21,636 nt of DNA from an uncultured bacterium (GTDB taxonomy: Bacteria > Fidelibacterota > Marinisomatia > Marinisomatales > UBA1611), in NCBI GenBank assembly GCA_938092125.1, contig CALKMQ010000046.1:1-21636 (forward strand), given 5' to 3'. The position numbers were made by a program, and so were the translations under genes. Below, one piece after another: positions 1 to 7,815 of the stretch (its first letter is position 1; each line of letters opens with the position of its first letter). The notes under the pieces were generated by a model. The model searched no databases. It had not been told where the DNA came from and saw only the letters and a program-made list of their open reading frames with translations.

Positions 1-291
1 AAAGTTATTTTACTTATTGATATCATTAGCAGGAGCAATGAAGATAATAATTTGATGCCAAACGAAAAAATAAAAGGCTATAAAACTATAAGGAATCTAT
101 TACGTACCATTGGCCCAATGAAATTTGTAGTAAGCCCAAAAAACACAAAAGATGGTAAGGGTTTTAGTATAAGCCCAATTGAAATAATTGATAGTAAAAC
201 ATGTAGATTAAATTTTATGTTCGAAGTTTTGTTTTTTCTCCCTGTTTCACTTGTAAAAAAAATATATATCGGACCTAAAAAATCTAAATAG
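1..291 (+). CDS. 3' end of an unrecognised protein, cut by the window edge
   Basis: The reading frame is open from base 1 to the TAA at 289-291 with no upstream stop, so the 96 visible codons are most likely the C-terminal part of a longer gene. A TTG at 52 and an ATG at 55 could start a 79- or 78-residue protein, but the continuous open frame before them and the lack of a ribosome site argue against it. The visible part is basic and lysine-rich, with one hydrophobic stretch (FMFEVLFFLPVSLV) about 20 residues from the end, followed by KKIYIGPKKSK. I do not recognise the family. It lies 30 bases before the EEP gene on the same strand and probably shares its transcript. Confidence 0.6.
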   Translation, partial: KVILLIDIISRSNEDNNLMPNEKIKGYKTIRNLLRTIGPMKFVVSPKNTKDGKGFSISPIEIIDSKTCRLNFMFEVLFFLPVSLVKKIYIGPKKSK

Positions 292-321
292 ACGATATTA
301 AAACATAGGTTTGAAATTTAT

Positions 322-1290
322 ATGAAGATAAAATGGATATTTTTTCTATGCTTTACATGCATTTCTTTTTCAAATCAATCCAATGACAGTGATTTATCTG
401 TAGGGTTCTGGAATGTTGAGAACTTATTTGACTTAGAAAATGATCCAGATAAAAGAGATGACGAATTTTCATTAAATGGTAGAAAAAAAGTCACAAAGGA
501 AATTTACGATTTAAAAATAAAGAACTCTGCTGAAGTTCTATACGATTTGAACGTAGATGTTCTTGGCTTGTGCGAAGTTGAAAACCGTACAGTATTAAAT
601 GATCTAAACAATTCTTACCGTTCTCGAAATTATAATATTATTCATTATGAATCGCCTGATGAGAGAGGCATTGATAATGCTTTGCTTTACGATGAAGATA
701 AATTCTCTATTATAACATCTAAACCAATTCGAAATAATTTAGGTGGGAACGATAAAACTCGGGATATATTATATGTGAAAGGTTTATATAAAAATTCAGT
801 TTTACATATATTTATAAATCATTGGCCCTCAAATTATGGTGGTAAAGAACTGGCAATTCCAAAAAGAAAATCTACAGCCTTATTAATTATGAAACATATT
901 TCACTAATACAGAAAAATGAAAACAATGCAGAAATTATTTTACTTGGAGACTTTAACGAAGACCCTTCCGATGAAAATATTAGACTTTTATATGATTTAG
1001 GGTTTTTTAGTTTAATGGAGCCCATGATTGGTAAACCAAAAACTGGAACCTATCTGTATAGAGGTAAAGATTATTTTTATGATCAAATTATAATTAATAA
1101 GGCCTTAAATGATAACCAAAAACTAAAAGTAATAAATAACTCTATATATGTATTAGATTTACCTAAGTACAGGCAGCAAGAAGGAAAATATAAAAGGTAT
1201 CCTTATCGTTTTTGGGCAGGCAATAGACTTCTGGGTGGTTATTCGGATCATTTAGCAGTAAAAATTAACATTCGTAAGGTAACAAAATAA
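322..1290 (+). CDS. Exported endonuclease/exonuclease/phosphatase (EEP) family protein
   Basis: This 322-residue protein belongs to the EEP superfamily, metal-dependent phosphodiesterases that include DNase I-like nucleases and phosphatases. Visible motifs are: FWNVENLFD at residues 29-37 (Asn31), CEVENR at 84-89 with metal-binding Glu85, INHWPS at 165-170 (catalytic His167), LLGDFNEDP at 207-215 (Asp210, Asn212) and GYSDHLAV at 306-313 (the terminal Ser-Asp-His). All catalytic positions are intact. A hydrophobic N-terminus (residues 1-20) looks like a Sec signal peptide, so it probably acts in the periplasm or outside the cell. Length is typical of secreted FCB-group members. The substrate (DNA, RNA or a phosphoester) cannot be read from sequence. 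It is the first complete gene of a plus-strand cluster reaching 3205. Confidence 0.9.
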   Translation: MKIKWIFFLCFTCISFSNQSNDSDLSVGFWNVENLFDLENDPDKRDDEFSLNGRKKVTKEIYDLKIKNSAEVLYDLNVDVLGLCEVENRTVLNDLNNSYRSRNYNIIHYESPDERGIDNALLYDEDKFSIITSKPIRNNLGGNDKTRDILYVKGLYKNSVLHIFINHWPSNYGGKELAIPKRKSTALLIMKHISLIQKNENNAEIILLGDFNEDPSDENIRLLYDLGFFSLMEPMIGKPKTGTYLYRGKDYFYDQIIINKALNDNQKLKVINNSIYVLDLPKYRQQEGKYKRYPYRFWAGNRLLGGYSDHLAVKINIRKVTK

Positions 1291-1291
1291 C

Positions 1292-1450
1292 ATGTCCAAG
1301 GAAAAGCACAGACTAGTTGTGGATAATGAGGAATCCTACTGGACAGTGGATGGCAGACGACTTTCTGAAAAAGAGGCAATCGATTTACAAATAAAATTAG
1401 ATAAAAAATATTTTAAAAAAACAAAAAAAGATAAGGTGTCATATTCGTGA
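1292..1450 (+). CDS. Small 52-residue conserved-looking hypothetical protein
   Basis: An ATG at 1292 begins 52 codons ending in TGA at 1448-1450. It starts one base after the EEP stop, and its own stop overlaps the GTG start of the next gene (GTGA, 4 bases), the arrangement of translationally coupled genes. The protein is charged and soluble, with a strand-like segment SYWTVDGRRLSEKEAI around residues 15-30 and a lysine-rich tail. No cysteines, signal peptide or membrane segment are present. I do not recognise a family and assign no function. The support is positional: without it there would be a 156-base hole inside a tightly packed operon. Confidence 0.65.
   Translation: MSKEKHRLVVDNEESYWTVDGRRLSEKEAIDLQIKLDKKYFKKTKKDKVSYS
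1433..1438 (+). promoter_or_regulatory. Ribosome binding site supporting the GTG start at 1447
   Basis: AAGGTG lies 8 bases before the GTG at 1447, inside the 3' end of the 52-residue gene. It supports use of GTG as the start of the lipoprotein, which gives a complete lipoprotein signal; no in-frame ATG offers one. Confidence 0.55.
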
Positions 1451-2478
1451 AAAAATATGTTATAGTGTTCGCACTTTTCTGTTTTTATAGTTGTGAAGAT
1501 AAACAGTCTAGCATCGATACAATCTTTAAATATACATATCATGAAAATAATCGCGTAGCATCGTTAAAAATGAGTTCCGACGAATATGAATCATGGATTG
1601 GAAACGATGGCTTTACAAATACTGAAGAAAGACTAAAAGTCATAAACGATATATATGAGGTTTTTCCCGATAATTATGATTTTATTTTTTTAATACTTGA
1701 TGAGCCGGTTATTCCCGAAAATTTAAATTATTATGGGAAACTTATTGGTGTTTCTAATAGTATTTCAGGTTTAGGATTTCAGATATATGATAATTCTCTT
1801 GATTATGGCTCAAATGGGAAATTAAAAGCGGTAATGCAATTAACCGGTTTAGAATATTTAAAATACGGTCCAGCATTGCATGAATTAGCTCATAATTGGG
1901 CAAACTTTGCTTTACCCACACACTCAGTCGATTCACAGGGAGAAGAGCTAAACTCTTACTTATATACAGGTCATTGGGGATTTACAGGAGGTAGTACACC
2001 TGGACAACTTGGCGGATTTCAACAATCCTCTATCATAGACAATGGGAATAATTCTTATACAGTTGATAGTTTTGGGCCATTTGCTAATGGAGGGAATGGT
2101 GTGCCCTATAATGAATTAGAGTTATATTTAATGGGCATGTTAGATATCCAAGATTTAAACAATTTTGATATGTTCACTGACATAACTGCTCTATCGATAA
2201 ATGAGACAACATTTGATTTTACAGCACATCAAAAAACTACTTTTACTTCAGAAACATTAATTGAACTTCTAGGACAACGACTTCCCACTTATGCTGAGTC
2301 TCAAAAAGAATTTAATCTCCTAGCTATCGTTATTACAGATAATTCACTTTCAGCAGATGAATGGCTCAAGGTTGATGAAACGGCTGAATGGTTTTCTAAA
2401 TTAGAAGATGATGGTACTAGTTTATATAACTTTTGGGAGGCAACAAATGGTTTGGGCTCATTATCAATATCTTATTAA
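1447..2478 (+). CDS. Lipoprotein with HExxH zinc-metalloprotease motif
   Basis: This 343-residue predicted lipoprotein has a signal peptide ending in the lipobox FYSC (Cys16), followed by acidic CEDK. Residues 145-149 read HELAH, matching the HExxH active site of zincin metalloproteases (two His zinc ligands and a catalytic Glu). His159 and His176 are candidates for the third ligand, but I cannot place the protein in a named peptidase family. A Gly/Ser/Asn-rich stretch (about 175-225) is followed by an acidic helical C-terminus. The role is inferred as a surface or periplasmic peptidase, possibly secreted-protein processing; an inactive zincin fold is also possible. GTG start is set by the 4-base overlap with the preceding gene and an AAGGTG site. 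The next gene begins inside its 3' end. Confidence 0.7.
   Translation: MKKYVIVFALFCFYSCEDKQSSIDTIFKYTYHENNRVASLKMSSDEYESWIGNDGFTNTEERLKVINDIYEVFPDNYDFIFLILDEPVIPENLNYYGKLIGVSNSISGLGFQIYDNSLDYGSNGKLKAVMQLTGLEYLKYGPALHELAHNWANFALPTHSVDSQGEELNSYLYTGHWGFTGGSTPGQLGGFQQSSIIDNGNNSYTVDSFGPFANGGNGVPYNELELYLMGMLDIQDLNNFDMFTDITALSINETTFDFTAHQKTTFTSETLIELLGQRLPTYAESQKEFNLLAIVITDNSLSADEWLKVDETAEWFSKLEDDGTSLYNFWEATNGLGSLSISY
2435..2440 (+). promoter_or_regulatory. Strong ribosome binding site deciding the DUF4197 gene start
   Basis: GGGAGG sits 6 bases before the ATG at 2447, within the coding sequence of the lipoprotein gene. It favours 2447 over the upstream in-frame ATG at 2408, which would put 13 polar residues before the signal peptide. 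Confidence 0.6.
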
Positions 2479-3205
2479 ATGTTTCATTATCCTTGTTTCA
2501 TTTGCAATTGGAATTGGGAATAGTCAGAGTTTCAAAGATTTAAAAAAAGCAGCAAAAAAAGTCAGCAGTAAATTAGTTCTACCTAAAAAAAGTAATTTGT
2601 CTTTTAGCGAAGAAGATGCGTCTAAAGCTCTAAAAGAGACACTTGAGAAAGGTGTTAATAAAGGGGTTGAGGTATTATCTTTGAAAGATGGGTTCTTTAA
2701 AAATCCTAATGTTAAAATACCCTTTCCACCAGAGGCTAAATCGATTTTTGACAGATTGAAAAAGATAGGATTAGGAAAAGAACTAGATGAAGTTGTTTTA
2801 AGTATTAATAGATCTGCAGAGGATGCCGTAAATAGTTCAAAACCTATCTTTTTAAAAGCTATTAAAAAAATGAATATTCAAGACGCAATCGCTATCATCA
2901 GGGGAGGTGAGCACGCAGGAACTAATTATTTATCAAGTAAAACGAAAAATGATTTAGTAATTGAGTTTAGTCCAAATATAGAAAAATCTCTAAAAAAAGT
3001 AAATGCTACAAAGCATTGGAACGCAATAATGACTTCCTATAATAAAATACCCTTTGTAAAAAAAATTAATCCTAATCTCAAAACCTATGTTACCGAGAAA
3101 ACTGTTGATGGACTATTTTATATGCTCGCTAAAGAAGAAAAGCAAATAAGAAACAATCCAAGAAAGAGAAATAGTGAACTACTTAAAAAGGTTTTTGGTC
3201 GTTAG
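2447..3205 (+). CDS. DUF4197 family exported protein
   Basis: This 252-residue protein matches the DUF4197 family, exported helical proteins of unknown function. Family hallmarks in order are: LKETLEKGVNKGVEVLSLKD (residues 62-81), FFKNPNVKIPFPPEA, GLGKELDEVVLSINRSAEDA, KPIFLKAIKKM, a gly-rich turn IIRGGEHAGTNYL, VNATKHWN, YVTEKTVDGLFYMLAKEEKQ, and the closing RKRNSELLKKVFGR. The length and full set of blocks indicate an intact member. Residues 1-28 form a signal peptide from the chosen ATG at 2447. The start lies 32 bases inside the previous gene and has a GGGAGG site, so expression is probably coupled to the protease-like lipoprotein. Nothing in the context reveals its substrate. Confidence 0.9.
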   Translation: MVWAHYQYLIKCFIILVSFAIGIGNSQSFKDLKKAAKKVSSKLVLPKKSNLSFSEEDASKALKETLEKGVNKGVEVLSLKDGFFKNPNVKIPFPPEAKSIFDRLKKIGLGKELDEVVLSINRSAEDAVNSSKPIFLKAIKKMNIQDAIAIIRGGEHAGTNYLSSKTKNDLVIEFSPNIEKSLKKVNATKHWNAIMTSYNKIPFVKKINPNLKTYVTEKTVDGLFYMLAKEEKQIRNNPRKRNSELLKKVFGR

Positions 3206-3283
3206 AAAATATTTATCAACAATGATTTTTAATAAGCATCTCTATGAAACTATTAAATGTAGTAATTATACTTACTTGAAGTA

Positions 3284-3622
3284 ATGCTTTATAGATATAT
3301 TGTAAACATACTGAATGACAAGTGTCCTGAATGCGCAGAGGGTTCTGTTTTTTTAACAAGGTTTAAAATGAAAGAAAAATGCGACGTTTGTGATGCTTAT
3401 TTTATAGAAAAGAATGGAGATAATTGGTTTTTCTTGCTATTCATCGACCGCGCGTTTTTTATATTTCCTGTTGTTGTAATGCTCTATTTTGGCTTGAGTA
3501 TGGCATACATGTTAATTGGTACACTTTTTAGTTTGTTGGTTTTTATTTATGCAACACCATTCAGGTTGGGACTTTCATTATCTTTTGATTATTACATGAG
3601 GTTTAACCAACGTTCTAATTAA
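3284..3622 (+). CDS. DUF983-like small membrane protein with N-terminal zinc ribbon
   Basis: This 112-residue protein has two Cys pairs, CPEC (Cys14, Cys17) and CDVC (Cys33, Cys36), consistent with a zinc ribbon. These are followed by the motif GDNWFFLLFI and two hydrophobic segments (about 48-70 and 74-92). That order (CPRCGEG-like start, second CxxC, Gly-Asp, two helices) is the pattern of DUF983, inner-membrane proteins of unknown function. There are 78 bases between it and the DUF4197 gene, with no clear terminator. No good ribosome site precedes the ATG at 3284, which is common in this lineage. Confidence 0.75.
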   Translation: MLYRYIVNILNDKCPECAEGSVFLTRFKMKEKCDVCDAYFIEKNGDNWFFLLFIDRAFFIFPVVVMLYFGLSMAYMLIGTLFSLLVFIYATPFRLGLSLSFDYYMRFNQRSN

Positions 3623-3774
3623 TAACTATTTTCAAATATATATTACATGAAATAAGAATTTATGACACTGAGAATTACGTTTAAATTATATCAATATACA
3701 CTCTAATGTGTTTTACATGATTAATTTAATATTATAAAATTTATATATTAAAAATATCAAATAAGGGCAGAATT

Positions 3775-4161
3775 ATGGATTATGGCTATAAAAAAATTAT
3801 TAAAGGAACATTAGTTGAGGTGGAAAAATTATTGAGAGAAAGCCTGCTCAATAACGGTTTTGGTGTAATTACAGAAATTGACATAAAAGAAAAGTTAGAA
3901 GTTAAACTTGGCGTTGATTTTCGAGATTATAAAATCTTGGGTTCATGTCACCCTCCATCTGCATACGAATCACTTAATATTGACTTAGATGTAGGTATTT
4001 TATTGCCTTGTAATTTTGTTGTTTGGGACAACGAAGATGGTTCAACTACAGTTGCGACTATAAAAGCATCAAGTTTATTGTCAGTAATAAAAAACCGTGA
4101 ATTAAAACATGTAGGTGAAAAAGTAGATAAACTAGTTAGTTCTGTAATGAACGAATTATAA
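3775..4161 (+). CDS. DUF302 domain protein
   Basis: This 128-residue protein fits the DUF302 family, small soluble alpha/beta proteins often found with sulfur, redox or heavy-metal genes and whose role is not settled. Characteristic stretches are the N-terminal helix with NNGFGVITEIDIKEKL, then YKILGSCHPPSAYESL (residues 52-67), DLDVGILLPCNFVVW and STTVATIKASSLL. Two cysteines (58 and 79) occupy the positions usually conserved near the family's central strands. AAGGG at 3763-3767 is well spaced for the ATG at 3775. The 152 bases upstream are very AT-rich and presumably hold its promoter. It ends 2 bases from a convergent gene. Confidence 0.85.
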   Translation: MDYGYKKIIKGTLVEVEKLLRESLLNNGFGVITEIDIKEKLEVKLGVDFRDYKILGSCHPPSAYESLNIDLDVGILLPCNFVVWDNEDGSTTVATIKASSLLSVIKNRELKHVGEKVDKLVSSVMNEL

Positions 4162-4163
4162 GT

Positions 4164-4748
4164 CTATAGTTTGAATTCTAATCCAATTTTTGCTTTGTAA
4201 TATCTCTGTCCTTGTAGCTTATCAAACTTTCCGAGATTGTATATAAGTATATTTTCAGTTAGTTTATATTTCACATCAAATACAGCTTCGTATTCTAAAA
4301 TCTCATCGAAATTGTCGTTATCATTTGGAACTAAATAGCCATCAAAAGACCCCAATATTACCCATTTCTTAATTTCAGCAGTTCGTTTTATCTGGCCAGA
4401 AAAAAATGTAGAATAGTTTTTTAGATCGTCATCATCTGACCTTGTAGTAAAGCCAAAATTTACGTACTTGAGTGTTTTTCTCCAGTCAAGTTTTAGATAT
4501 TTAACTGATTTACTTTGTTTATCAAGATATTCAGGTTTGAGGTAAAACTTTGACTCATATTTGAACCATAAAATATCATCAATATAATTGTTGCCTAATT
4601 CTCTTTCCCATTGACGGTTTAAATGATAAAACTGATTACTAAAACCTAAGCTGAATTCGTAATCATCTGGATTTGGTTGAATGTTTGGTGTCCTCATTGC
4701 AAATGAAGTAAATAAAATTGTTCCTGCTAATAAACTATCTAAAATCAT
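4164..4748 (-). CDS. Predicted exported beta-rich envelope protein, family not recognised
   Basis: This 194-residue protein begins with a hydrophobic segment (residues 1-18) that could be a short signal peptide, although it lacks the usual N-terminal lysine or arginine. The rest alternates polar and hydrophobic residues with many Tyr, Phe and Trp and ends in RYYKAKIGLEFKL, like a closing beta strand of a small outer-membrane barrel. AAAGG lies about 9 bases before the ATG, and an in-frame stop just upstream rules out extension. It is convergent with the DUF302 gene (2-base gap), with no room for a classical terminator between them. A small outer-membrane barrel is my inference. Confidence 0.55.
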   Translation of the reverse strand: MILDSLLAGTILFTSFAMRTPNIQPNPDDYEFSLGFSNQFYHLNRQWERELGNNYIDDILWFKYESKFYLKPEYLDKQSKSVKYLKLDWRKTLKYVNFGFTTRSDDDDLKNYSTFFSGQIKRTAEIKKWVILGSFDGYLVPNDNDNFDEILEYEAVFDVKYKLTENILIYNLGKFDKLQGQRYYKAKIGLEFKL

Positions 4749-4869
4749 CGTAAATGGCCTTTAATATTCCTTATTGTTTAACTAATTAATATATTAAAAA
4801 CGCAAAAAATAATATTATTATAGATAGGAGAAAAGACGATTATTTAATTTTTCCAAATATATATTTTAC

Positions 4870-5349
4870 CTATTCTTCACCTTCAAAATATTCATATGAT
4901 TCAGCGCTTTTCGACATATTCCAGAGAATGGATTCCCCATTGTTGTTTGACCTTGATAGGACCTTATCAGAATCTGGATATTCACAAATATCTTGTTCTT
5001 CCTTCGTGCCTAGTGCTAGGTATTTAAGGTCACGTTCACTATCGTTAATGAATTGATGAGCTACTGATCTGTTACCTACAGGGCATGCGATTATGTCATC
5101 TTTTTTGATAGCAAATTTTTTGTCCCCAAAGCGCAAAGTTCCCTTGCCTTTTAAAATAATAAACATTTCTTCACTAATATGATGATTGTGAAATGGCCAG
5201 GATTTTTTTCCTGGAGGAACGATTGTAATGTTATAGCCTAGCTTTTCAGCTCCAATTTTAGTGCTAATATTTGCATATTTTGCTGAAAAAGATCCTTGGT
5301 CATGGCTTTGAAAATCAGTTATTTCATTTAGGTTTAGCATTGGCTTCAT
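4870..5349 (-). CDS. Single-domain cupin protein
   Basis: This 159-residue protein has both cupin motifs. Motif 1 is PGKKSWPFHNHHISEEMF (residues 46-63), giving His54, His56 and Glu61 as metal ligands, followed by the LKGKG turn. Motif 2 is CPVGNRSVAHQFIND (89-103) with the fourth ligand His98. All four ligands are present, so it should bind a divalent metal. Proteins of this size and shape are often annotated as cupin-domain proteins of sugar or small-molecule metabolism, and the exact reaction cannot be told. A GGGAG site lies just before the ATG. It is divergent from the short-chain dehydrogenase gene, which may imply shared regulation. Confidence 0.88.
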   Translation of the reverse strand: MKPMLNLNEITDFQSHDQGSFSAKYANISTKIGAEKLGYNITIVPPGKKSWPFHNHHISEEMFIILKGKGTLRFGDKKFAIKKDDIIACPVGNRSVAHQFINDSERDLKYLALGTKEEQDICEYPDSDKVLSRSNNNGESILWNMSKSAESYEYFEGEE

Positions 5350-5485
5350 TTAGACTCCCATAATCTAGTTTTTTTTATATTATAAATTAATTCATGTGAT
5401 TTGTATTTTTAATAAATTATTATTTATGTACTAAATTTTGGCTTAGTTATATATTCATTTATTACACTTAAAAATTAGGACTCTA
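5350..5485. promoter_or_regulatory. Intergenic region between divergent cupin and SDR genes
   Basis: These 136 bases separate two divergently read start codons, so both promoters should lie here. The stretch is almost entirely A and T. I could not find a convincing -35/-10 pair or operator palindrome. The two ribosome sites (GGGAG for the cupin, TAGGA for the SDR) sit at its ends. Confidence 0.4.
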
Positions 5486-6172
5486 ATGAAAAACATATTT
5501 ATAACAGGAGGTAATAGGGGAATTGGAAAAGGGCTGGTTGAACAGTTTTCCAAAAACCATAATGTGATCTTTACGGCCAGGGATACAAATCAGGCCCAAA
5601 TGATTGTAGACTCACTTGAACATGATAACGCAGATTATGTCATAATGGATGTTGGCGTGAACGAAAGTGTTCAAAATGGGGTAAAAAATTTAAAAAGTAA
5701 AATCAGCTCTGTTGATATTCTTATAAACAATGCGGGAATCTTAATACCTGGCTTAAAACATAAAATTAGTGCTATTGATACAGATTTGGACTCAATGATG
5801 GAAACTTTCAATATTAATACAATTGGGGTTTTACGCGTCTGTAAGGCTTTAACACCTTTTATGCGAACCAATTCAAGGATTATTAATATTTCAAGCGGTA
5901 TGGGGCAACTGGAAGGTATGGGTACCGGTTCATTGGCATATAGGTTGTCCAAAACTGCATTGAATGCGATGACAATAGTTCTCTCACAAGAATTAATGGA
6001 AAAAAAAATTAAAGTAAATTCGATTTGTCCCGGTTGGGTTAAAACTGATATGGGTGGTCATGACGCTTCATTAACAATCCAAGAAAGTACTGAAAATATT
6101 ATGAAGTTTGCTCTTGATGATAATTTTCCAAGCGGAAAATTTTTAAGAAATGGTGAGGTTTTACCATGGTAG
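5486..6172 (+). CDS. Short-chain dehydrogenase/reductase (SDR)
   Basis: This 228-residue classical SDR is an NAD(P)-dependent oxidoreductase. Visible motifs are: cofactor loop TGGNRGIG (residues 7-14), NNAG (81-84), active-site Asn111, catalytic Ser in NISSGMG (136/137), YRLSK with Tyr152 and Lys156, and CPGWVKTDMGG (181-191) after the active site. The complete Asn-Ser-Tyr-Lys set suggests an active enzyme. AR at 31-32 after the second strand hints at NADP(H) preference, which is inference. The form resembles the short carbonyl-reductase-like SDRs of about 230 residues. TAGGA lies 5 bases before the ATG. It is followed 40 bases later by the deoxyribosyltransferase-like gene. Confidence 0.92.
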   Translation: MKNIFITGGNRGIGKGLVEQFSKNHNVIFTARDTNQAQMIVDSLEHDNADYVIMDVGVNESVQNGVKNLKSKISSVDILINNAGILIPGLKHKISAIDTDLDSMMETFNINTIGVLRVCKALTPFMRTNSRIINISSGMGQLEGMGTGSLAYRLSKTALNAMTIVLSQELMEKKIKVNSICPGWVKTDMGGHDASLTIQESTENIMKFALDDNFPSGKFLRNGEVLPW

Positions 6173-6212
6173 CTTCTCAATTAATTTTTGAGCTCAGAAA
6201 TATAAAGGTTGT

Positions 6213-6674
6213 ATGATTGCATATTTATCAGGTCCGATTGAGAATGCCGAAAATGATGGTGCTAATTGGAGAGAATCAATAACCCCTTGGCTAAAAGATG
6301 AAATTAAACACGATGTATTTAACCCTGTTTTAGCAACTCGCAAGATAATATCGGATCTTACCAATACACAATTTCGAGAAATGAAAGACACTAATCCTAA
6401 GAAATATAAAAATCTGATTCGTCAGATTATTGATATAGATATCAAAGCTGTTGTAGAAGAGTCTGACTATCTAATAGTAAACTGGAATAAGTCTGTATTT
6501 AGAGGTGGGGGTACTCATGGTGAAATTACCTTGGCTTATTATTTAAAAAAGCCTATATATCTAGTTAATCACGTTCCTATTGATGATTTAAGTTCTTGGA
6601 TATTTTCTTGCGCGACCGCAGTTTTTGATTCGTTTGATGATATGAAAATTCATTTATTATCTGAGTACAAATAG
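6213..6674 (+). CDS. Nucleoside 2-deoxyribosyltransferase-like protein
   Basis: This 153-residue protein has the fold signature of the nucleoside 2-deoxyribosyltransferase / DUF4406 group: YLSGPIENAE with ANWRE at the N-terminus (residues 4-21), DIDIKAVVEESDYLIVNW (74-91), and the active-site-like GGGTHGEI (98-105). Glu104 lies where the nucleophilic Glu of the transferases is found (GTxxE). Such enzymes cleave or exchange the N-glycosidic bond of deoxynucleosides or nucleotides. Related phage and bacterial proteins act in nucleotide salvage or base modification, and the substrate here is unknown. AAAGG lies 4 bases before the ATG. No signal peptide is present, so it is cytoplasmic. Confidence 0.75.
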   Translation: MIAYLSGPIENAENDGANWRESITPWLKDEIKHDVFNPVLATRKIISDLTNTQFREMKDTNPKKYKNLIRQIIDIDIKAVVEESDYLIVNWNKSVFRGGGTHGEITLAYYLKKPIYLVNHVPIDDLSSWIFSCATAVFDSFDDMKIHLLSEYK

Positions 6675-6709
6675 ATTAAAAAGTTTTTTTTAGAAAGGTA
6701 ATTTCAAAC

Positions 6710-7753
6710 ATGCTAATATTTAGAATTCTTAAAATTTTGTTTTTTACCTCATTGCTTGTTGTATTTCAATTTGCCCAAGAAGTAGTAATAGTCTCCAGTG
6801 GAAACGAACGATCATTTAGAGTAAATCTTCCGAGTGAGAACTCTGATTCTCTACCGATGATGATAATTTTACACGGATTAGGAGAGACTAGTGCATCGTG
6901 GTATGGAGTAGCTTCTTACGTTGCAAATCAAGGCTTTGTTGCTGTAAGACCTGAATCTGGTACGTTCTTAAATAATGCTGGTACTGGGAATGTAAAGCTT
7001 TGGAATGCTATCTTAGATACTGCAAGATTTGATGACGTTCAATTTATAAGTGATGTAATAGATTACATGTTAATTAATTATGATTCAATTGATCATAACA
7101 GAGTCTACGTTCTTGGCTCTTCTAATGGTGGATATATGGCTTATAGACTGTCATGTGACCTCTCCCATAGAATTACCGCATTTACCTCTGTAATTGGCAA
7201 TATGTTTCTTGAAGACGACGGATATGATTGCACAGACCAGGGTAGAGACATTCCTATTCTTCACATACATGGAACCGAAGACCCAATAAATTCATATTAT
7301 CCAGGCGGTAATAGCGTTGATATTTTAGGTGATCAGTATCTAACAATAATAGAATCAATAGAATTCTGGAGCAGTTATCATCAGTATGATTTGATGGAAA
7401 TAGATACAATTTTAAGTAATGTCTCAATACGGTATATTTATAGTAATGATTCAGCCACCAGTAATTTTGAACATATAAAAGTAATTGGTGGTGGACATGT
7501 ATATTTTTATGGTGATAATTATGGTTTTAGCTCCACACAAGAAGCATTAGATTACTCACTAAAGTATGAACTATCGGACTTTATTTTTAATCAAGAAGAT
7601 ACAAATAACGATGGTCTCTATAACATCGAAGACATTAATGAAGTCGTAAACTATCTATTTGATGAACTTCAAAGTGATTCATCTTATGATTTTAATTCAG
7701 ACCAAAGTATTAATATATTTGATCTTCTAGTATTAGTTGATTTTATATATTGA
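6710..7753 (+). CDS. Secreted polyhydroxybutyrate-depolymerase/feruloyl-esterase-type hydrolase with dockerin-like C-terminus
   Basis: This 347-residue protein has a signal peptide (residues 1-22) and an alpha/beta-hydrolase domain of the LpqC / PHB depolymerase / feruloyl esterase type. Motifs are: oxyanion-hole MIILHGLGE (51-59), nucleophile elbow GSSNGGY (136-142, Ser138), HGTEDP (187-192, likely catalytic Asp191) and GGGH (260-263, catalytic His263). Residues 297-347 hold two calcium-loop repeats, DTNNDGLYNIEDINEVVNYL and DFNSDQSINIFDLLVLVDFI, spaced like a type I dockerin. It should be an exported esterase acting on a polymer or plant/algal ester, with a C-terminal domain for attachment or sorting. 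No cohesin is seen here. The start has AAAGG 11 bases upstream. Confidence 0.88.
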   Translation: MLIFRILKILFFTSLLVVFQFAQEVVIVSSGNERSFRVNLPSENSDSLPMMIILHGLGETSASWYGVASYVANQGFVAVRPESGTFLNNAGTGNVKLWNAILDTARFDDVQFISDVIDYMLINYDSIDHNRVYVLGSSNGGYMAYRLSCDLSHRITAFTSVIGNMFLEDDGYDCTDQGRDIPILHIHGTEDPINSYYPGGNSVDILGDQYLTIIESIEFWSSYHQYDLMEIDTILSNVSIRYIYSNDSATSNFEHIKVIGGGHVYFYGDNYGFSSTQEALDYSLKYELSDFIFNQEDTNNDGLYNIEDINEVVNYLFDELQSDSSYDFNSDQSINIFDLLVLVDFIY

Positions 7754-7789
7754 ATATTTTAATATTCATATATTAATGCTTTTGCATTA
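7751..7789. terminator. Two stem-loops between convergent genes, possible bidirectional terminator
   Basis: TGAATATT and AATATTCA (7751-7768, including the esterase stop) form a perfect AT-only stem with a tiny loop. TAATGC-TTTT-GCATTA (7774-7789) forms a second 6-base stem with a 4-base loop. Both lie between convergent genes ending at 7753 and 7816. Neither is followed by a long T run, so termination activity is only suggested. Confidence 0.35.
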
Positions 7790-7815
7790 GTTAGTTAAAG
7801 TAATTTATTATATAT

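Noticed and set aside
834..1025. Antisense frame inside the EEP gene
   Set aside because: It overlaps the conserved GDFNEDP active-site region on the other strand and has no domain.
2408..2446. Longer start for the DUF4197 protein
   Set aside because: The ATG at 2447 has a GGGAGG site and gives a better signal peptide; the longer form adds polar residues before it.
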